A stretch of 64,000 nt of DNA from an uncultured Clostridia bacterium. Lineage in GTDB: Bacteria; Bacillota; Clostridia; Christensenellales; UBA1242. This document shows, piece by piece, positions 51,705-61,091 of this stretch; position 1 is the first letter of the stretch; each line of letters begins with the position of its first letter. The position numbers were made by a program, and so were the translations under genes. The notes beneath the pieces were generated by a model. That model did not search any database, was not told the origin of the DNA, and saw only the letters and a program-made list of their open reading frames with translations. The stretch lies in contig CAKVFE010000001.1 in NCBI GenBank assembly GCA_934746645.1, positions 496,001 through 560,000 of the forward strand. Direction: 5' to 3'.

Positions 51705-52850
51705 TTATGCTACACTTTTCCAAGCATCTGGTGTTGTACGATTGTTTTTAAACCAGTCTGTATCTTTCAATACAGTATTATTGTTGGAACATTCGACATT
51801 GAGTGTTCCATTGTTTACTTTAACAACGACTATACCATTAAGACTTGTATAAGAAACATCTTTCCATTTATCACTATCGTCTTTTGCTATTGTTCCGACT
51901 GTAGTAACATAAACTTTATCAGTCCATTTTGATATACGATTGATAAATAATTGTGTTGGGAATGTGTTTTCAAGATTTTGTGTATATTCTACTGAACCAG
52001 CACAGCAAGTAACCACACAAACTTCTGGTTGTATAACATCTAGTAAACAATCATTGCTTGATGTCTTAGAACCGTGATGTCCTGCTTTAAACAATTTAAC
52101 TTTATCCAAACTATTGTTGGCAACAAGTTTTTCTTCGCCTTCAAGTTCTAGGTCACCAGTAAACAAATATTTGTTATCTCCATCCTCTATTTGAAAACAT
52201 ACTGAATAATTGTTTTCGTCTGGACTACTATTTTCATAATAATAGTTATAAAGGATATTTAAAGTGATTGTGTCACTTAACTTATATGTGCGTTGTCCGC
52301 CATCAGTGTTATTGTAACATTGTAAAGCATTGTAGTGTTTAGCACCCTTTTCTACTCTACTATCTCTTTCACTATAATAATCTTTTAATACGCCAGTTTC
52401 TTTACTACCAACTTTATTGGTTAGTGGAAAATCAATAATTGTGTCTACTTCATATCTAGCAAATATACTTGGATTTTTGCTATCTCCTGCAAATCCTGCT
52501 ATATGGTCCCTATCTGCGTGAGTAACAATAACATATTCCAATTTTTTATCAGTAACTTGAGTGTCTAGATAATTGGCTATTGTTGTAGAGCTACTAGTCC
52601 TACTACCTGCGTCAACCAAAATATCAACATCTCCACATTTTATATAACAGCTATCTCCGGTATATCCATTACCCAATTCTAGAAAATGCATTTCTAAATC
52701 GCCATATACATAATCACTTTTGTATATATCATTAGTTTTTCTATCATATACATAGTTGCCGACTACGCCAGCACAAAAACCAATAATTAGACTAAGTATA
52801 GACAAAAATATAGTTAATGCTTTATTAAATCTAACATTTTTCTTTGCCAT
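51705..52850 (-). CDS. Membrane-anchored ComEC/Rec2-like metallo-beta-lactamase hydrolase
   Basis: A 381-residue protein with one N-terminal membrane helix (about residues 11-33) and an extracellular MBL domain. The metal site is THADRDHIAG near residue 106, followed by LFTGDLE and AGHHGSKTSS, the motif typical of the ComEC C-terminal hydrolase domain; no competence channel helices are present. It may be an extracellular nuclease or phosphodiesterase. The gene starts 15 bases after the stop of the DUF5011 gene, so both are co-transcribed. Confidence 0.85.
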   Translation of the reverse strand: MAKKNVRFNKALTIFLSILSLIIGFCAGVVGNYVYDRKTNDIYKSDYVYGDLEMHFLELGNGYTGDSCYIKCGDVDILVDAGSRTSSSTTIANYLDTQVTDKKLEYVIVTHADRDHIAGFAGDSKNPSIFARYEVDTIIDFPLTNKVGSKETGVLKDYYSERDSRVEKGAKHYNALQCYNNTDGGQRTYKLSDTITLNILYNYYYENSSPDENNYSVCFQIEDGDNKYLFTGDLELEGEEKLVANNSLDKVKLFKAGHHGSKTSSNDCLLDVIQPEVCVVTCCAGSVEYTQNLENTFPTQLFINRISKWTDKVYVTTVGTIAKDDSDKWKDVSYTSLNGIVVVKVNNGTLNVECSNNNTVLKDTDWFKNNRTTPDAWKSVA

Positions 52851-52865
52851 AATCTTCTCCTATAC

Positions 52866-53498
52866 CTAATTGCCACTTACTACATTGATTGTTCTTATAC
52901 GCTTAACATCTTTATATTTAAAGTTGTCTACTGTATACACAATATTGTAAGTTCCTTCTGTAGTTGTATCTACTGTACCAGTTATAACAACCTTATCGGA
53001 TATGTCCTTACCAAAAGCAATTATGGTTATTCCTTTTTCTTCGTAAGTATCTCCCACATTGATTGTTATTTCTTTATCTCCAATTAGTTGGAATTTGTCT
53101 TCTTTAGTTATCACTTTATATGTAAAGAATCCAGCAACAATACCTATAATTAAAAACATAATTACGCAAAGCAGTGTCACCCAATGTGTACTTTTTACAA
53201 CTTTTTCAACTTGTTTATCTACTTTGTTTTGAGAACTTGTTTTTGTCTGATTACTTTTTGTTTGAGTATCTCCAACTGACAACAAAATACCTGCATTTTT
53301 CAATTTGGTTATAGTGTCATCATCTTTGGTTGTTCTTTTTGTATATTTCCTTTTAGTTGTAGTAGACTTAGTATTACTAGATTTTGATGCACTTGATTGA
53401 GTAGTAGTTTTTCTTGTGTTTCTAGTAGTGCTAGTCGTATTCTTAGCTGAAGACTCTGTCTTTTTATTTGCGCTAGTTTTGTTTGTTTGATTAGCCAT
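52866..53498 (-). CDS. Membrane-anchored protein with DUF5011 (Ig-like) domain and Lys/Thr-rich N terminus
   Basis: A 210-residue protein. Residues 1-55 are low-complexity Lys, Thr and Ser (KSTTTKRKYTKR-type), followed by another polar stretch, a membrane helix at about 107-130 and an extracellular DUF5011-type Ig-like domain (VGDTYEEKGITIIAFG... GTVDTTTEGTYNIVYTV). It is a surface-attached protein with a basic cytoplasmic tail. It precedes the ComEC-like hydrolase by 15 bases. The basic tail could bind nucleic acid, but this is not shown. ATG 53498 follows GGAGG. Confidence 0.75.
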   Translation of the reverse strand: MANQTNKTSANKKTESSAKNTTSTTRNTRKTTTQSSASKSSNTKSTTTKRKYTKRTTKDDDTITKLKNAGILLSVGDTQTKSNQTKTSSQNKVDKQVEKVVKSTHWVTLLCVIMFLIIGIVAGFFTYKVITKEDKFQLIGDKEITINVGDTYEEKGITIIAFGKDISDKVVITGTVDTTTEGTYNIVYTVDNFKYKDVKRIRTINVVSGN

Positions 53499-53684
53499 AC
53501 AACCTCCATATTACCACAATATTTCTTCGACAATTTTAAGATTTATTCGACATAATAATTGTATTATAAATGCCAAAATTTATAAAGCAAAATAAGTACA
53601 ATCTTTATTAATTTAACTTGAAATAATAACTATATAGATATATAATATTTATGTCTAAATTGTTAATAGACAACTCTTAAATAT

Positions 53685-53761
53685 TGGGGTGTCGCCAAGT
53701 GGCTAAGGCAGAAGACTCTGACTCTTCCATTCCGTGGGTTCAAATCCTACCACCCCAGCCA
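53685..53761 (+). tRNA. tRNA-Gln (CUG anticodon)
   Basis: A complete cloverleaf: acceptor arm UGGGGUG with CACCCCA, D arm GCC/GGC, anticodon stem GAAGA/UCUUC with loop CUCUGAC (anticodon CUG at 53718-53720), T arm GUGGG/CCUAC with loop UUCAAAU. U1-A72 and discriminator G73 are glutamine identity features. The CCA end is encoded. A terminator hairpin follows at 53794-53818. No integrated element or direct repeat is visible at its 3' end. Confidence 0.95.
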
Positions 53762-53793
53762 TTAAAAAATAATAGTGTTATCCAATAAAAAAA

Positions 53794-53818
53794 ACTAGCT
53801 TAGTGCTAGTATTTTTTT
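53794..53818. terminator. Terminator after tRNA-Gln, shared with the convergent gene
   Basis: ACTAGC (53794-53799) and GCTAGT (53805-53810), A-run before and T-run after the stem. Confidence 0.7.
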
Positions 53819-53821
53819 ATT

Positions 53822-54361
53822 TTAATTGTTATCTATCCAATATCTTTCCATTATCTTGCCGTCAACAATGATTTCGTTTTCTTTAACTCCACCATTTTTA
53901 ACTATAGATTTCATCGAACCTATATTGTCTTTATTGCAAGTCATCAAAACTTTATTGATACCCATATCTTTACAAAATATAAGTGCAGTCCCAATCTGCT
54001 CGGTAGCATAACCTTGATTGCGTTTTGATTTTCTTACACTATCTCCTATATGTCCACCCTGTGATAATAGTAACGGAGTTAGATAATGTCTAACATTGAC
54101 CATACCAACCAATGTACCACTTGTCTTTTCAATAGCCATAAATTGTGTAGCTACCACTCTATTTGGTGGTAAAGTATCTTTATTGGACATAAGTTGAAGA
54201 TGATTGTACCAATCCACAAATGAAGATACTTTCAATAATCCACTATCTCCACAAGATTGTTCGTTGTTGTCCACAAACTCTTGTCTATAATCCCAGATCA
54301 TTTTTTCATCTTCTAATGTTGGAGTTCTTAATAGCAATCTTTCACTTTCGTATTGTTTCAT
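53822..54361 (-). CDS. RimJ/RimL-type N-acetyltransferase
   Basis: A 179-residue GNAT enzyme of the RimJ/RimL group. SERLLLRTPTLEDEKMIWDY is the typical N terminus, VRKSKRNQGYATEQIGTALIF is the acetyl-CoA loop (RNQGYA), and CNKDNIGSMKSIVKNGG is the C-terminal helix. Substrates range from ribosomal proteins to small amines. I chose ATG 54361; three codons upstream to TTG 54370 have no better ribosome site. It follows the YwaF-like gene by 16 bases on the same strand. Confidence 0.85.
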   Translation of the reverse strand: MKQYESERLLLRTPTLEDEKMIWDYRQEFVDNNEQSCGDSGLLKVSSFVDWYNHLQLMSNKDTLPPNRVVATQFMAIEKTSGTLVGMVNVRHYLTPLLLSQGGHIGDSVRKSKRNQGYATEQIGTALIFCKDMGINKVLMTCNKDNIGSMKSIVKNGGVKENEIIVDGKIMERYWIDNN

Positions 54362-54377
54362 AAATACCAACTTTTAA

Positions 54378-55394
54378 CTATTCTGATTTTGCTTTTGAAC
54401 TTTTACTTTTAGTAGTTGTCTTAGTATTCTTATTAGTAGCTTTTTTAGTTGTAGAAGTGGCTGTCTTTTTAGTTGTTGATTTTGTTGTACTTGTCTTTTT
54501 TGCTTTTGGTTTAGATTCTACAACTTCTAAACTTTCTTCTTTTTTATCTTCAACTATATTGGTATTTTCGTTATTGTTATCATTTACTTCTACGACATTT
54601 GTATCAACTGTATTGTTTGTATCAACAGTTGTTGTGTTGGCTGTATCTACATTTGAAGTAGCCAAAGCTTTTGCTTTTTTATTATTTTTAATTTCAATAA
54701 TCATTGATGGTAGATGTACTAAAGTTATACCCACAAATCCTATTGCAACCAATGTAAAGAAATATGCGTACCAACCATTGTTTAGGTTAAGTATAGGCAA
54801 ATTGTCAACTGGTGGTCTTACTACAAACAAGAAGTTGGTGTCGTATACAGCAAGCAATCCATTGACCCAAATCATAACAATAGCCAATGCGAATGTTGAT
54901 ATCAAATTGGTTATCCAAGACTTAATACCAAGGTCGGTGTTTTTAGATTGAATCAAATAAATAGCATACCAAATCATAACTGCGTGATAAATAAAGCATT
55001 GATAAGCAAAAGGCTTAGCAAAGTTGACACCACTTGTAGCCATCAATATAGAAAGTGTTGCACCTATCAAACCAATAGGTATAAAGAAATTGATGATGTA
55101 TTTTCTAAATTTACTTTCTTTACTAAATGGCAACCAGAAGAATAAGAAAATAAATATAGAGCAAATATGCAATGGCAATGCACCTGCGTCAATAACCATA
55201 CCATCAGAAACATTGACACCATTGACATAATTCATATGGCTGAAAACTTTTGAAAGTTCGCTTGCTAGTGACACACCTGCCATAATAAATGCAGATGTTC
55301 TAAATGAAAAATTAAATTTTGTAGAGCAGAAAGTCAATGCTCCAATAATTACAAGACATATTGCAATCCAAATAAAATGGTTACCTGTAAACAT
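54378..55394 (-). CDS. YwaF-like (TIGR02206-type) membrane protein with Lys/Thr-rich tail
   Basis: A 338-residue membrane protein. Residues 1-235 carry about seven hydrophobic helices with LPLHICSIFIF and FIYHAVMIWY, the pattern of YwaF/TMEM164-like proteins. Residues 240-338 form a cytoplasmic tail of Thr- and Asn-rich sequence turning into dense KKxxTTKS repeats. Its ATG overlaps the end of the second YwaF-like gene by 14 bases. Function unknown; the tail recalls the Lys/Thr-rich segments at 52866-53498 and 16508-18427. Confidence 0.7.
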   Translation of the reverse strand: MFTGNHFIWIAICLVIIGALTFCSTKFNFSFRTSAFIMAGVSLASELSKVFSHMNYVNGVNVSDGMVIDAGALPLHICSIFIFLFFWLPFSKESKFRKYIINFFIPIGLIGATLSILMATSGVNFAKPFAYQCFIYHAVMIWYAIYLIQSKNTDLGIKSWITNLISTFALAIVMIWVNGLLAVYDTNFLFVVRPPVDNLPILNLNNGWYAYFFTLVAIGFVGITLVHLPSMIIEIKNNKKAKALATSNVDTANTTTVDTNNTVDTNVVEVNDNNNENTNIVEDKKEESLEVVESKPKAKKTSTTKSTTKKTATSTTKKATNKNTKTTTKSKSSKAKSE

Positions 55395-56145
55395 CTTTTT
55401 TCTCCTTTTGTTTTAAAATAATATAATTAACTAATTGGTATATACTATAACTTGCCCAAAATGGAACAGTTACTTGTAAAATTAAAAATAAAAATGGATA
55501 TAATGTTGGATTCCAGTTATAAACAACTTTTGATAATTCAAAATTTAATGGACGAGAAATGTACATCAAATTTTGACCATTGACAACATTGAGAATATAA
55601 GCCAAAATTCCGATAATCATAAGTGCAATAAAATAGTTGAGAAAATCTTTAGCTTTTGGTTTGTAATATCCAGTTATCAAAATTAAAAATCCTATATATA
55701 TCATTGCTCCGTGATAAAGCATTGTTCTTAAACACATATAGTGATAGATTGGATAGTTGGGTATGCACGCATCTGGATAACTAAAAAATGCTATTGCACC
55801 AATAATCCCACCCATTGTAAGAAAACTTAAACCAGTTGTTTCTAACCACTTCACTTTTGTGATACTTGCAAATACTCCACAATACATAAATAGTGAGCAA
55901 AAATACAATGGTATAAATTCGACTTCATCAATACCATAAGTCACACCTATAAATATCATCTTGCCTATTTCGGTGACTATAGCACAAATTGTCGTAATAA
56001 GTATTGTCCTATGTACTGCTTTATGTGACATTTTTCTAGACAAAATTAGACCCACCACAACCATAACAATAACAACACAAAGTGCTATTATGTATGTAGT
56101 AGACCACATTCCACAAGCAGTTTCTTTATTTCTTGGTGTAAACAT
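55381..56145 (-). CDS. YwaF-like (TIGR02206-type) membrane protein
   Basis: A 254-residue membrane protein with about seven helices. IPLYFCSLFMY and MLYHGAMIYIGF match the LPLHxC and YHA elements of its neighbour, so the two are tandem paralogues with different tails; this one ends in a short KQKEKK stretch. It lies just downstream of the YbaK-like gene (8 bases) and overlaps the next gene by 14 bases, so the three form an operon. Function unknown. Confidence 0.72.
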   Translation of the reverse strand: MFTPRNKETACGMWSTTYIIALCVVIVMVVVGLILSRKMSHKAVHRTILITTICAIVTEIGKMIFIGVTYGIDEVEFIPLYFCSLFMYCGVFASITKVKWLETTGLSFLTMGGIIGAIAFFSYPDACIPNYPIYHYMCLRTMLYHGAMIYIGFLILITGYYKPKAKDFLNYFIALMIIGILAYILNVVNGQNLMYISRPLNFELSKVVYNWNPTLYPFLFLILQVTVPFWASYSIYQLVNYIILKQKEKKDVYR

Positions 56146-56153
56146 ACATCTCC

Positions 56154-56621
56154 TTAATCTTGTACAATGTCATCAAAATGACAATTAATCAAATTTTGCA
56201 AATCTTGTGGTTTAAGTTCTACTTGATATCCAACTTTACCAGCACTAAATATTATAGTTGAAAATTGTGTTGCTGTAATATCTACTACTGTCTTAAAATT
56301 CTTTTTCATACCTATAGGCGAACAACCACCGTGTATATAACCTGTTAGTGGAAACAAATCTTTTTGTTTAAGCATTTCTACACTTTTTACATTGACTGCT
56401 TTTGCACCTTTCTTTAAGTCCAAAGTCTTAGCAACTGGGACTACAAACACATAGTGATTGTTGTCACTACCAGTAGTAACTAAAGTCTTAAATACTTGTG
56501 CCATATTTTGATTAAGTGCAGTAGCAACTTCTACACCATTGGTTATATTGGAATCATATTCATAATGATTGTAACTTAATTTATGTTGGTCCAATATTCG
56601 CATTACATTGGTTTTGTTCAT
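56154..56621 (-). CDS. YbaK/EbsC-type aminoacyl-tRNA deacylase
   Basis: A 155-residue YbaK-fold protein, probably a Cys-tRNA(Pro) deacylase that removes mischarged amino acids from tRNA. VFKTLVTTG carries the conserved Lys, and GYIHGGCSPIGMKK is the signature GxxxGGxSPxG loop; the tail is SAGKVGYQVELKP. Start ATG 56621 is chosen because GGAGAG precedes it; the frame extends to 56651. First gene of a small operon with two YwaF-like membrane protein genes. Confidence 0.9.
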   Translation of the reverse strand: MNKTNVMRILDQHKLSYNHYEYDSNITNGVEVATALNQNMAQVFKTLVTTGSDNNHYVFVVPVAKTLDLKKGAKAVNVKSVEMLKQKDLFPLTGYIHGGCSPIGMKKNFKTVVDITATQFSTIIFSAGKVGYQVELKPQDLQNLINCHFDDIVQD

Positions 56622-56682
56622 AATTAACTCTCCATTAAAAATATTAACCATATTTTTGATTTTTGTCTAACAATATTATGAT

Positions 56683-56726
56683 AAAAAAAGACAAAAAGTT
56701 ACATATTTAGCTTTTTGTCTTTTTTT
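56683..56726. terminator. Bidirectional terminator, mainly of aspS-asnS
   Basis: GACAAAAAG (56690-56698) pairs with CTTTTTGTC (56711-56719), with an A-run and a T-run outside; a similar hairpin works in both directions. Confidence 0.75.
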
Positions 56727-56751
56727 ATATTGTTACCAATAATTAAAGTGA

Positions 56752-58134
56752 TTAGAAATCACAGTTCTTTGGCGTACGAGGGAATGGTATAACATCTCTT
56801 ATGTTGTCTACACCTGTTAGATACATAATCAATCTTTCAAAGCCCATACCAAATCCTGAGTGTACGCAAGAACCAAACTTTCTTAAATTTAAGTACCAGT
56901 CAATCTTGTCTTTATCAACATTCATAGCGTCACATCTAGCAACAAGTTTGTCATAGTCTTCTTCTCTTTGGCTACCACCCATTAGTTCGCCAGCACCCGG
57001 TACTTCTAGGTCTACTGCAGCAACTGTTTGGTTGTCTGGATTTAATTTCATATAGTATGACTTAATATCCTTTGGCCAGTTTTTAATAAATACTGGTCCG
57101 TTGAAATATTCGGTGATATATTTTTCGTGTTCTTTTGCGATATCTTCACCATACTCTGGTTGGAACTCCCATTTAACTGGAGCTTGTTTTAAGATAGTAA
57201 TAACATCTTTGTGATCAATACGAGTAAAGTGACTATTAACAAGTTTTTCCAACTTTTCGATAAGTCCATTTTGAACAAAGCTATCCAAAAATTCTAGTTC
57301 TTGACGACATCTGTCTAACACATACTTAACTACAAATTTAAGCATATCTTCTTCTATGTCCATAAGTCTATCAAGGTCACAGAAAGCAATCTCAGGCTCT
57401 ATCATCCAGAACTCATTTGCGTGAGTCTTGGTATTGCTATTTTCGGTACGAAGTGTTGGTCCAAAAGTATATATCTTGCTAAATGCCATAGCAAAAGCTT
57501 CGCCGTGTAATTGACCTGAGCCAGTAATATATGCTTTTTTACCAAACAAGTCTTGTGACAAATCTACTTTCCCGTCTTCAGTTTTTGGAAGATTGTCAAA
57601 GTCTAAAGTTGTCAACTTAAACATTTGGTCAGAGCCTTCACAGTCTGTAGTTGTAATAATAGGAGTGTTGACATAAACATAACCATTGGATTGGAAATAT
57701 TCGTGAACAGCCATAGCTGCTACACTTCTGATTCTAAATACAGCTTGGAACAAGTTTGCTCTTGGTCTTAAATAAGCAATTTCTCTTAAAAATTCTATAG
57801 AGTGGCGTTTTTTCTGCAATGGATAATCTGCACCAGTAGCATTAAGAATTTCTACTTTTGTAGCGTGTATTTCAAATGGTTGTTTGTTTTCTGGAGTAAG
57901 TAAAAATTTGCCTTCTACAGTAATGCTAGAATATGTGTTTAAACGCTTAACATCATCAAAGTTGTTAAGTTCGTTGTTAAATACAACTTGAACACCTTTA
58001 AAGTTGGTACCATCGTTAAGGTCTATAAAACCAAAAGTACCATTATCTCTAACAGATTTTGCCCAACCAGAAATTGTTACCATAGTTCCGTCAAGTTTGG
58101 CTTGGTCGGTATATAATTGTTTAACATCAGTCAT
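56752..58134 (-). CDS. asnS: Asparaginyl-tRNA synthetase
   Basis: A 460-residue class IIb aminoacyl-tRNA synthetase charging tRNA-Asn. An OB-fold anticodon-binding domain forms residues 1-105 (SGWAKSVRDNGTFGFIDL), followed by the class II core: motif 2 with FGPTLRTENSNTKTHANEFWMIEPE and motif 3 with GFGMGFERLIMYLTG at the end. Length is normal. The ATG overlaps the stop of aspS by one base (TAATG-type), so both synthetases are translated together. Presence of AsnRS means the cell charges Asn directly. Confidence 0.97.
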   Translation of the reverse strand: MTDVKQLYTDQAKLDGTMVTISGWAKSVRDNGTFGFIDLNDGTNFKGVQVVFNNELNNFDDVKRLNTYSSITVEGKFLLTPENKQPFEIHATKVEILNATGADYPLQKKRHSIEFLREIAYLRPRANLFQAVFRIRSVAAMAVHEYFQSNGYVYVNTPIITTTDCEGSDQMFKLTTLDFDNLPKTEDGKVDLSQDLFGKKAYITGSGQLHGEAFAMAFSKIYTFGPTLRTENSNTKTHANEFWMIEPEIAFCDLDRLMDIEEDMLKFVVKYVLDRCRQELEFLDSFVQNGLIEKLEKLVNSHFTRIDHKDVITILKQAPVKWEFQPEYGEDIAKEHEKYITEYFNGPVFIKNWPKDIKSYYMKLNPDNQTVAAVDLEVPGAGELMGGSQREEDYDKLVARCDAMNVDKDKIDWYLNLRKFGSCVHSGFGMGFERLIMYLTGVDNIRDVIPFPRTPKNCDF

Positions 58135-59885
58135 TATTTGTTCTCCTTAGGTATAAGCATGATGCCTACATCTTTTAATTGTTGTTCGCTTACAAAGCTT
58201 GGTGCACCCATCATAAGATCTCTTGCATTTTTGTTCATTGGGAATGCAATAACTTCTCTTATAATATCTTTATCTGTTACTAACATAAGCAATCTATCAA
58301 ATCCAAATGCACAGCCAGCGTGTGGAGGTGCTCCATAAGAGAATGCGTTGTACAAAGCACCAAATTTTTGTTTTACGGTATCTTCACTATATCCAGCAAG
58401 TTCAAATGCCTTAACCATAAGTTCTTGGTCGTGGTTACGAACTGCACCAGACAATGTTTCGTATCCATTGCATACTAAGTCAAATTGATATGCTTTAATA
58501 TCGTATGGGTCAAGATTTTCAAGACTTTCTAGTCCCCCTTGAGGCATACTAAATGGATTGTGAGCAAAATCAATATTGCCAGTTTCTTCATTGTGTTCGA
58601 AGAATGGGAAGTCTACTATCCAGCAGAAAGCGATACGGTCTTTATCAATAAGATTTAGAGATTGACCCAATTCGTTACGAAGAACATTGGTCAATTTGAT
58701 AGCCATATCCTTTTGGTCTGCTATAAAGAATATAGAATCTCCTACTTTCAAATCAAATTCTTTAATAAGGTCTTGACCAACTTGTTCGGTCACAAATTTA
58801 GCTATACCACCAGTAAATCCTTCTTGTGTATATTTTACCCACGCACAACCTTTACCTTCGTAAGATACAATAAGTTTGCCCAAATCATCATAGAATCTAC
58901 GAGGTTTGTCATCACATTTTGCAGAAATAGCTTTAATAGTCTTGCCTTGGAATGCTCCAAACTCAGTATCTTTAAATATATTGGTTACATCGTGAACAAT
59001 AAGTGGGTTACGCAAGTCTGGCTTGTCACTACAATATTTTTCTATAGCTTCTTTATAAGGGATACGGATAAAAGGTGCTGTATCTACTTTTTTAGTTGTA
59101 AATTCGTTGAACAATGAAGTAGCAAATACTTCACAGTTGTAGAACACATCTTCTTGAGTTGCAAAACTCATTTCCATATCTACTTGATAAAATTCACCCG
59201 GTGTACGGTCTGCTCTAGCTGCTTCGTTTCTAAAGCAAGGAGCGATTTGGAAATATTTATCAAAGCCACTTACCATAAGCAATTGTTTAAATTGTTGTGG
59301 TGCTTGTGGCAATGCATAAAACTCACCCGGAGCATTGATTGTAGGAACAATATAATCTCTTGCACCTTCTGGACTAGAACTTGTAAGTATAGGTGTTTGA
59401 ACCTCTAAGAATCCCATATCTGTCAATTTGTTGCGTACAAAGTTAAGCATTTTTGCTCTTGTTACGATAAGGTCGTGAGTAACAGGATTACGCAAATCCA
59501 AATAACGATATTTTAGTCTAAGTTCTTCTTTAGTGTTAGGTGCGTCATTAATTTCAAAAGGCAATACGCTTTGGCACTTACCCAAAACTTTTAATGAGCT
59601 AACTAAAACTTCAATATCTCCAGTTGGCATTTTTGGATTTTTACTTTCTCTTTCTAATACTTGTCCTTCTACAGTAATTGTACATTCTTTATTAACACCT
59701 TCCAATAAAGAATCATCTCTAATCAACAATTGAGTTATACCAAAGTGATCTCTTAAAGTAACAAAGTTAAGACCACCCAATTTTCTTATACTATTGACCC
59801 AACCAGCAAGTCTAACTTGCTTACCTTGGTCTTCGATTCTCAACTCGCCACAATTGTGTGTTTTGTATATATTTTCTCTTGTCAT
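58134..59885 (-). CDS. aspS: Aspartyl-tRNA synthetase
   Basis: A 583-residue bacterial-type aspartyl-tRNA synthetase. The OB-fold N terminus (VRLAGWVNSIRKLGGLNF) is followed by motif 2 (FQIAPCFRNEAARADRTPGEFYQVDMEMSF region), a GAD insertion domain in the middle and motif 3 (GCAFGFDRLLMLVTD). Start ATG 59885 follows AGGAGAT. It is the first gene of the aspS-asnS operon, with a one-base overlap. A preceding T-box was looked for and not found. Confidence 0.97.
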   Translation of the reverse strand: MTRENIYKTHNCGELRIEDQGKQVRLAGWVNSIRKLGGLNFVTLRDHFGITQLLIRDDSLLEGVNKECTITVEGQVLERESKNPKMPTGDIEVLVSSLKVLGKCQSVLPFEINDAPNTKEELRLKYRYLDLRNPVTHDLIVTRAKMLNFVRNKLTDMGFLEVQTPILTSSSPEGARDYIVPTINAPGEFYALPQAPQQFKQLLMVSGFDKYFQIAPCFRNEAARADRTPGEFYQVDMEMSFATQEDVFYNCEVFATSLFNEFTTKKVDTAPFIRIPYKEAIEKYCSDKPDLRNPLIVHDVTNIFKDTEFGAFQGKTIKAISAKCDDKPRRFYDDLGKLIVSYEGKGCAWVKYTQEGFTGGIAKFVTEQVGQDLIKEFDLKVGDSIFFIADQKDMAIKLTNVLRNELGQSLNLIDKDRIAFCWIVDFPFFEHNEETGNIDFAHNPFSMPQGGLESLENLDPYDIKAYQFDLVCNGYETLSGAVRNHDQELMVKAFELAGYSEDTVKQKFGALYNAFSYGAPPHAGCAFGFDRLLMLVTDKDIIREVIAFPMNKNARDLMMGAPSFVSEQQLKDVGIMLIPKENK

Positions 59886-60109
59886 AATATCTCCTATGAG
59901 CATAATATCTTTAGTTTACTTACTTAGTTTACACTTACTTATATTGTAAGTCAAACTTATATTTTATTATTATATAATAAATTGTACTTAATTTTTGAGT
60001 TTTTGGGTCTTATTAAAACGAAAAATCAAAGTTAAAAAACTTAAAACTCATTGACATAATCTTAAAAAGAATGTTTAATCTAATAAAAATATTATTGGAG
60101 TCAAAATCT

Positions 60110-60817
60110 ATGGCAATAATGAAATATGAAACAAAAATAACTTTATACAATAGTTATTTTGATATCAATGACAACTTAAAAATACAAAGCATACTTGCTA
60201 TTTTTCAAGATGTAGCTTCTATACACGCAGGACTAATAGGCGTGGGATATGAAGAAATGAAAGATAAAAATCTTTACTGGGTACTTAGTAGAGTTAAGTT
60301 TGATATTATCAGTATGCCACACATAGACCAAACCGTAATTGTCAAAACTTGGCCACACAAAAAAGGTCTTGTAGATTTTGATAGAGATTATTTGATATGT
60401 GACGAAAACAATAATGTACTTATAAAAGGTACTTCTAAATGGTGTGTTATTGACGCAACAACGAGAAGATTTGTAAGACCCGATAGCGTCAACTACATAG
60501 GCGAATATTGTGAAGATGTCAACTATGAAGAAAGATTTAACAAAACCGAAATAGTAGACAAAACTAACCCAAATATTCTTAATCACAAAGTAGCATTTTT
60601 TGATTTGGATCACAACGGACATATGAATAACACTAACTATGCTATCTTAGTAGCCAACGCAATAAGCAACAAAAATATATCTCATTTCCAAATCAATTAT
60701 ATCAACGAAAGTAGATTGGACGACAATATAGAATTGTATTATCTAAACGACAATGACGGCGAACATCTTACAGGATACAATGGAGATAAAATAATCTTTT
60801 CTACTTTATCAAAGTAG
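60110..60817 (+). CDS. Acyl-ACP thioesterase
   Basis: A 235-residue double hot-dog thioesterase of the bacterial FatA/FatB-like family that releases fatty acids from acyl carrier protein. YWVLSRVKFDI and VIVKTWP are in the first domain; DLDHNGHMNNTNYA is the catalytic Asn/His loop of the second. Cytoplasmic. Start ATG 60110 follows TTGGAG; the longer frame from 60071 lacks a ribosome site. Single gene with a terminator at 60898-60926. Confidence 0.88.
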   Translation: MAIMKYETKITLYNSYFDINDNLKIQSILAIFQDVASIHAGLIGVGYEEMKDKNLYWVLSRVKFDIISMPHIDQTVIVKTWPHKKGLVDFDRDYLICDENNNVLIKGTSKWCVIDATTRRFVRPDSVNYIGEYCEDVNYEERFNKTEIVDKTNPNILNHKVAFFDLDHNGHMNNTNYAILVANAISNKNISHFQINYINESRLDDNIELYYLNDNDGEHLTGYNGDKIIFSTLSK

Positions 60818-60897
60818 TCACTATAAGTAGGTACCCTACAACTATAACTTAATGTGACAACAACTTTTATATTTACAATTAATACAAAATAAAAAGT

Positions 60898-60926
60898 AAA
60901 GCGTAAGATTAACGCTTTATTTTTTT
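60898..60926 (+). terminator. Terminator of the acyl-ACP thioesterase gene
   Basis: AAAGCGT (60898-60904) pairs with ACGCTTT (60912-60918), followed by a T-run. Confidence 0.75.
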
Positions 60927-61091
60927 ATATTTATTGGTCATAATAAACAATAATAGACAAAAATATTAAAAATATGTTGCAGTGGGGACACTTCTTAATA
61001 AAAAATAATTTACAAACCAAATTAAAACTTATATACTTAAAGGACTTAATGGCTATAAAGTAGCTAATAACTATTGGGAGAAAATACTATA

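Noticed and set aside
53685..53761. tRNA-Gln as an integration site of a mobile element
   Set aside because: No direct repeat of the tRNA 3' end and no integrase gene is seen nearby.
59886..60070. T-box or other riboswitch before aspS
   Set aside because: No T-box sequence (TGGNACCGCG) or terminator hairpin is present in the short leader.
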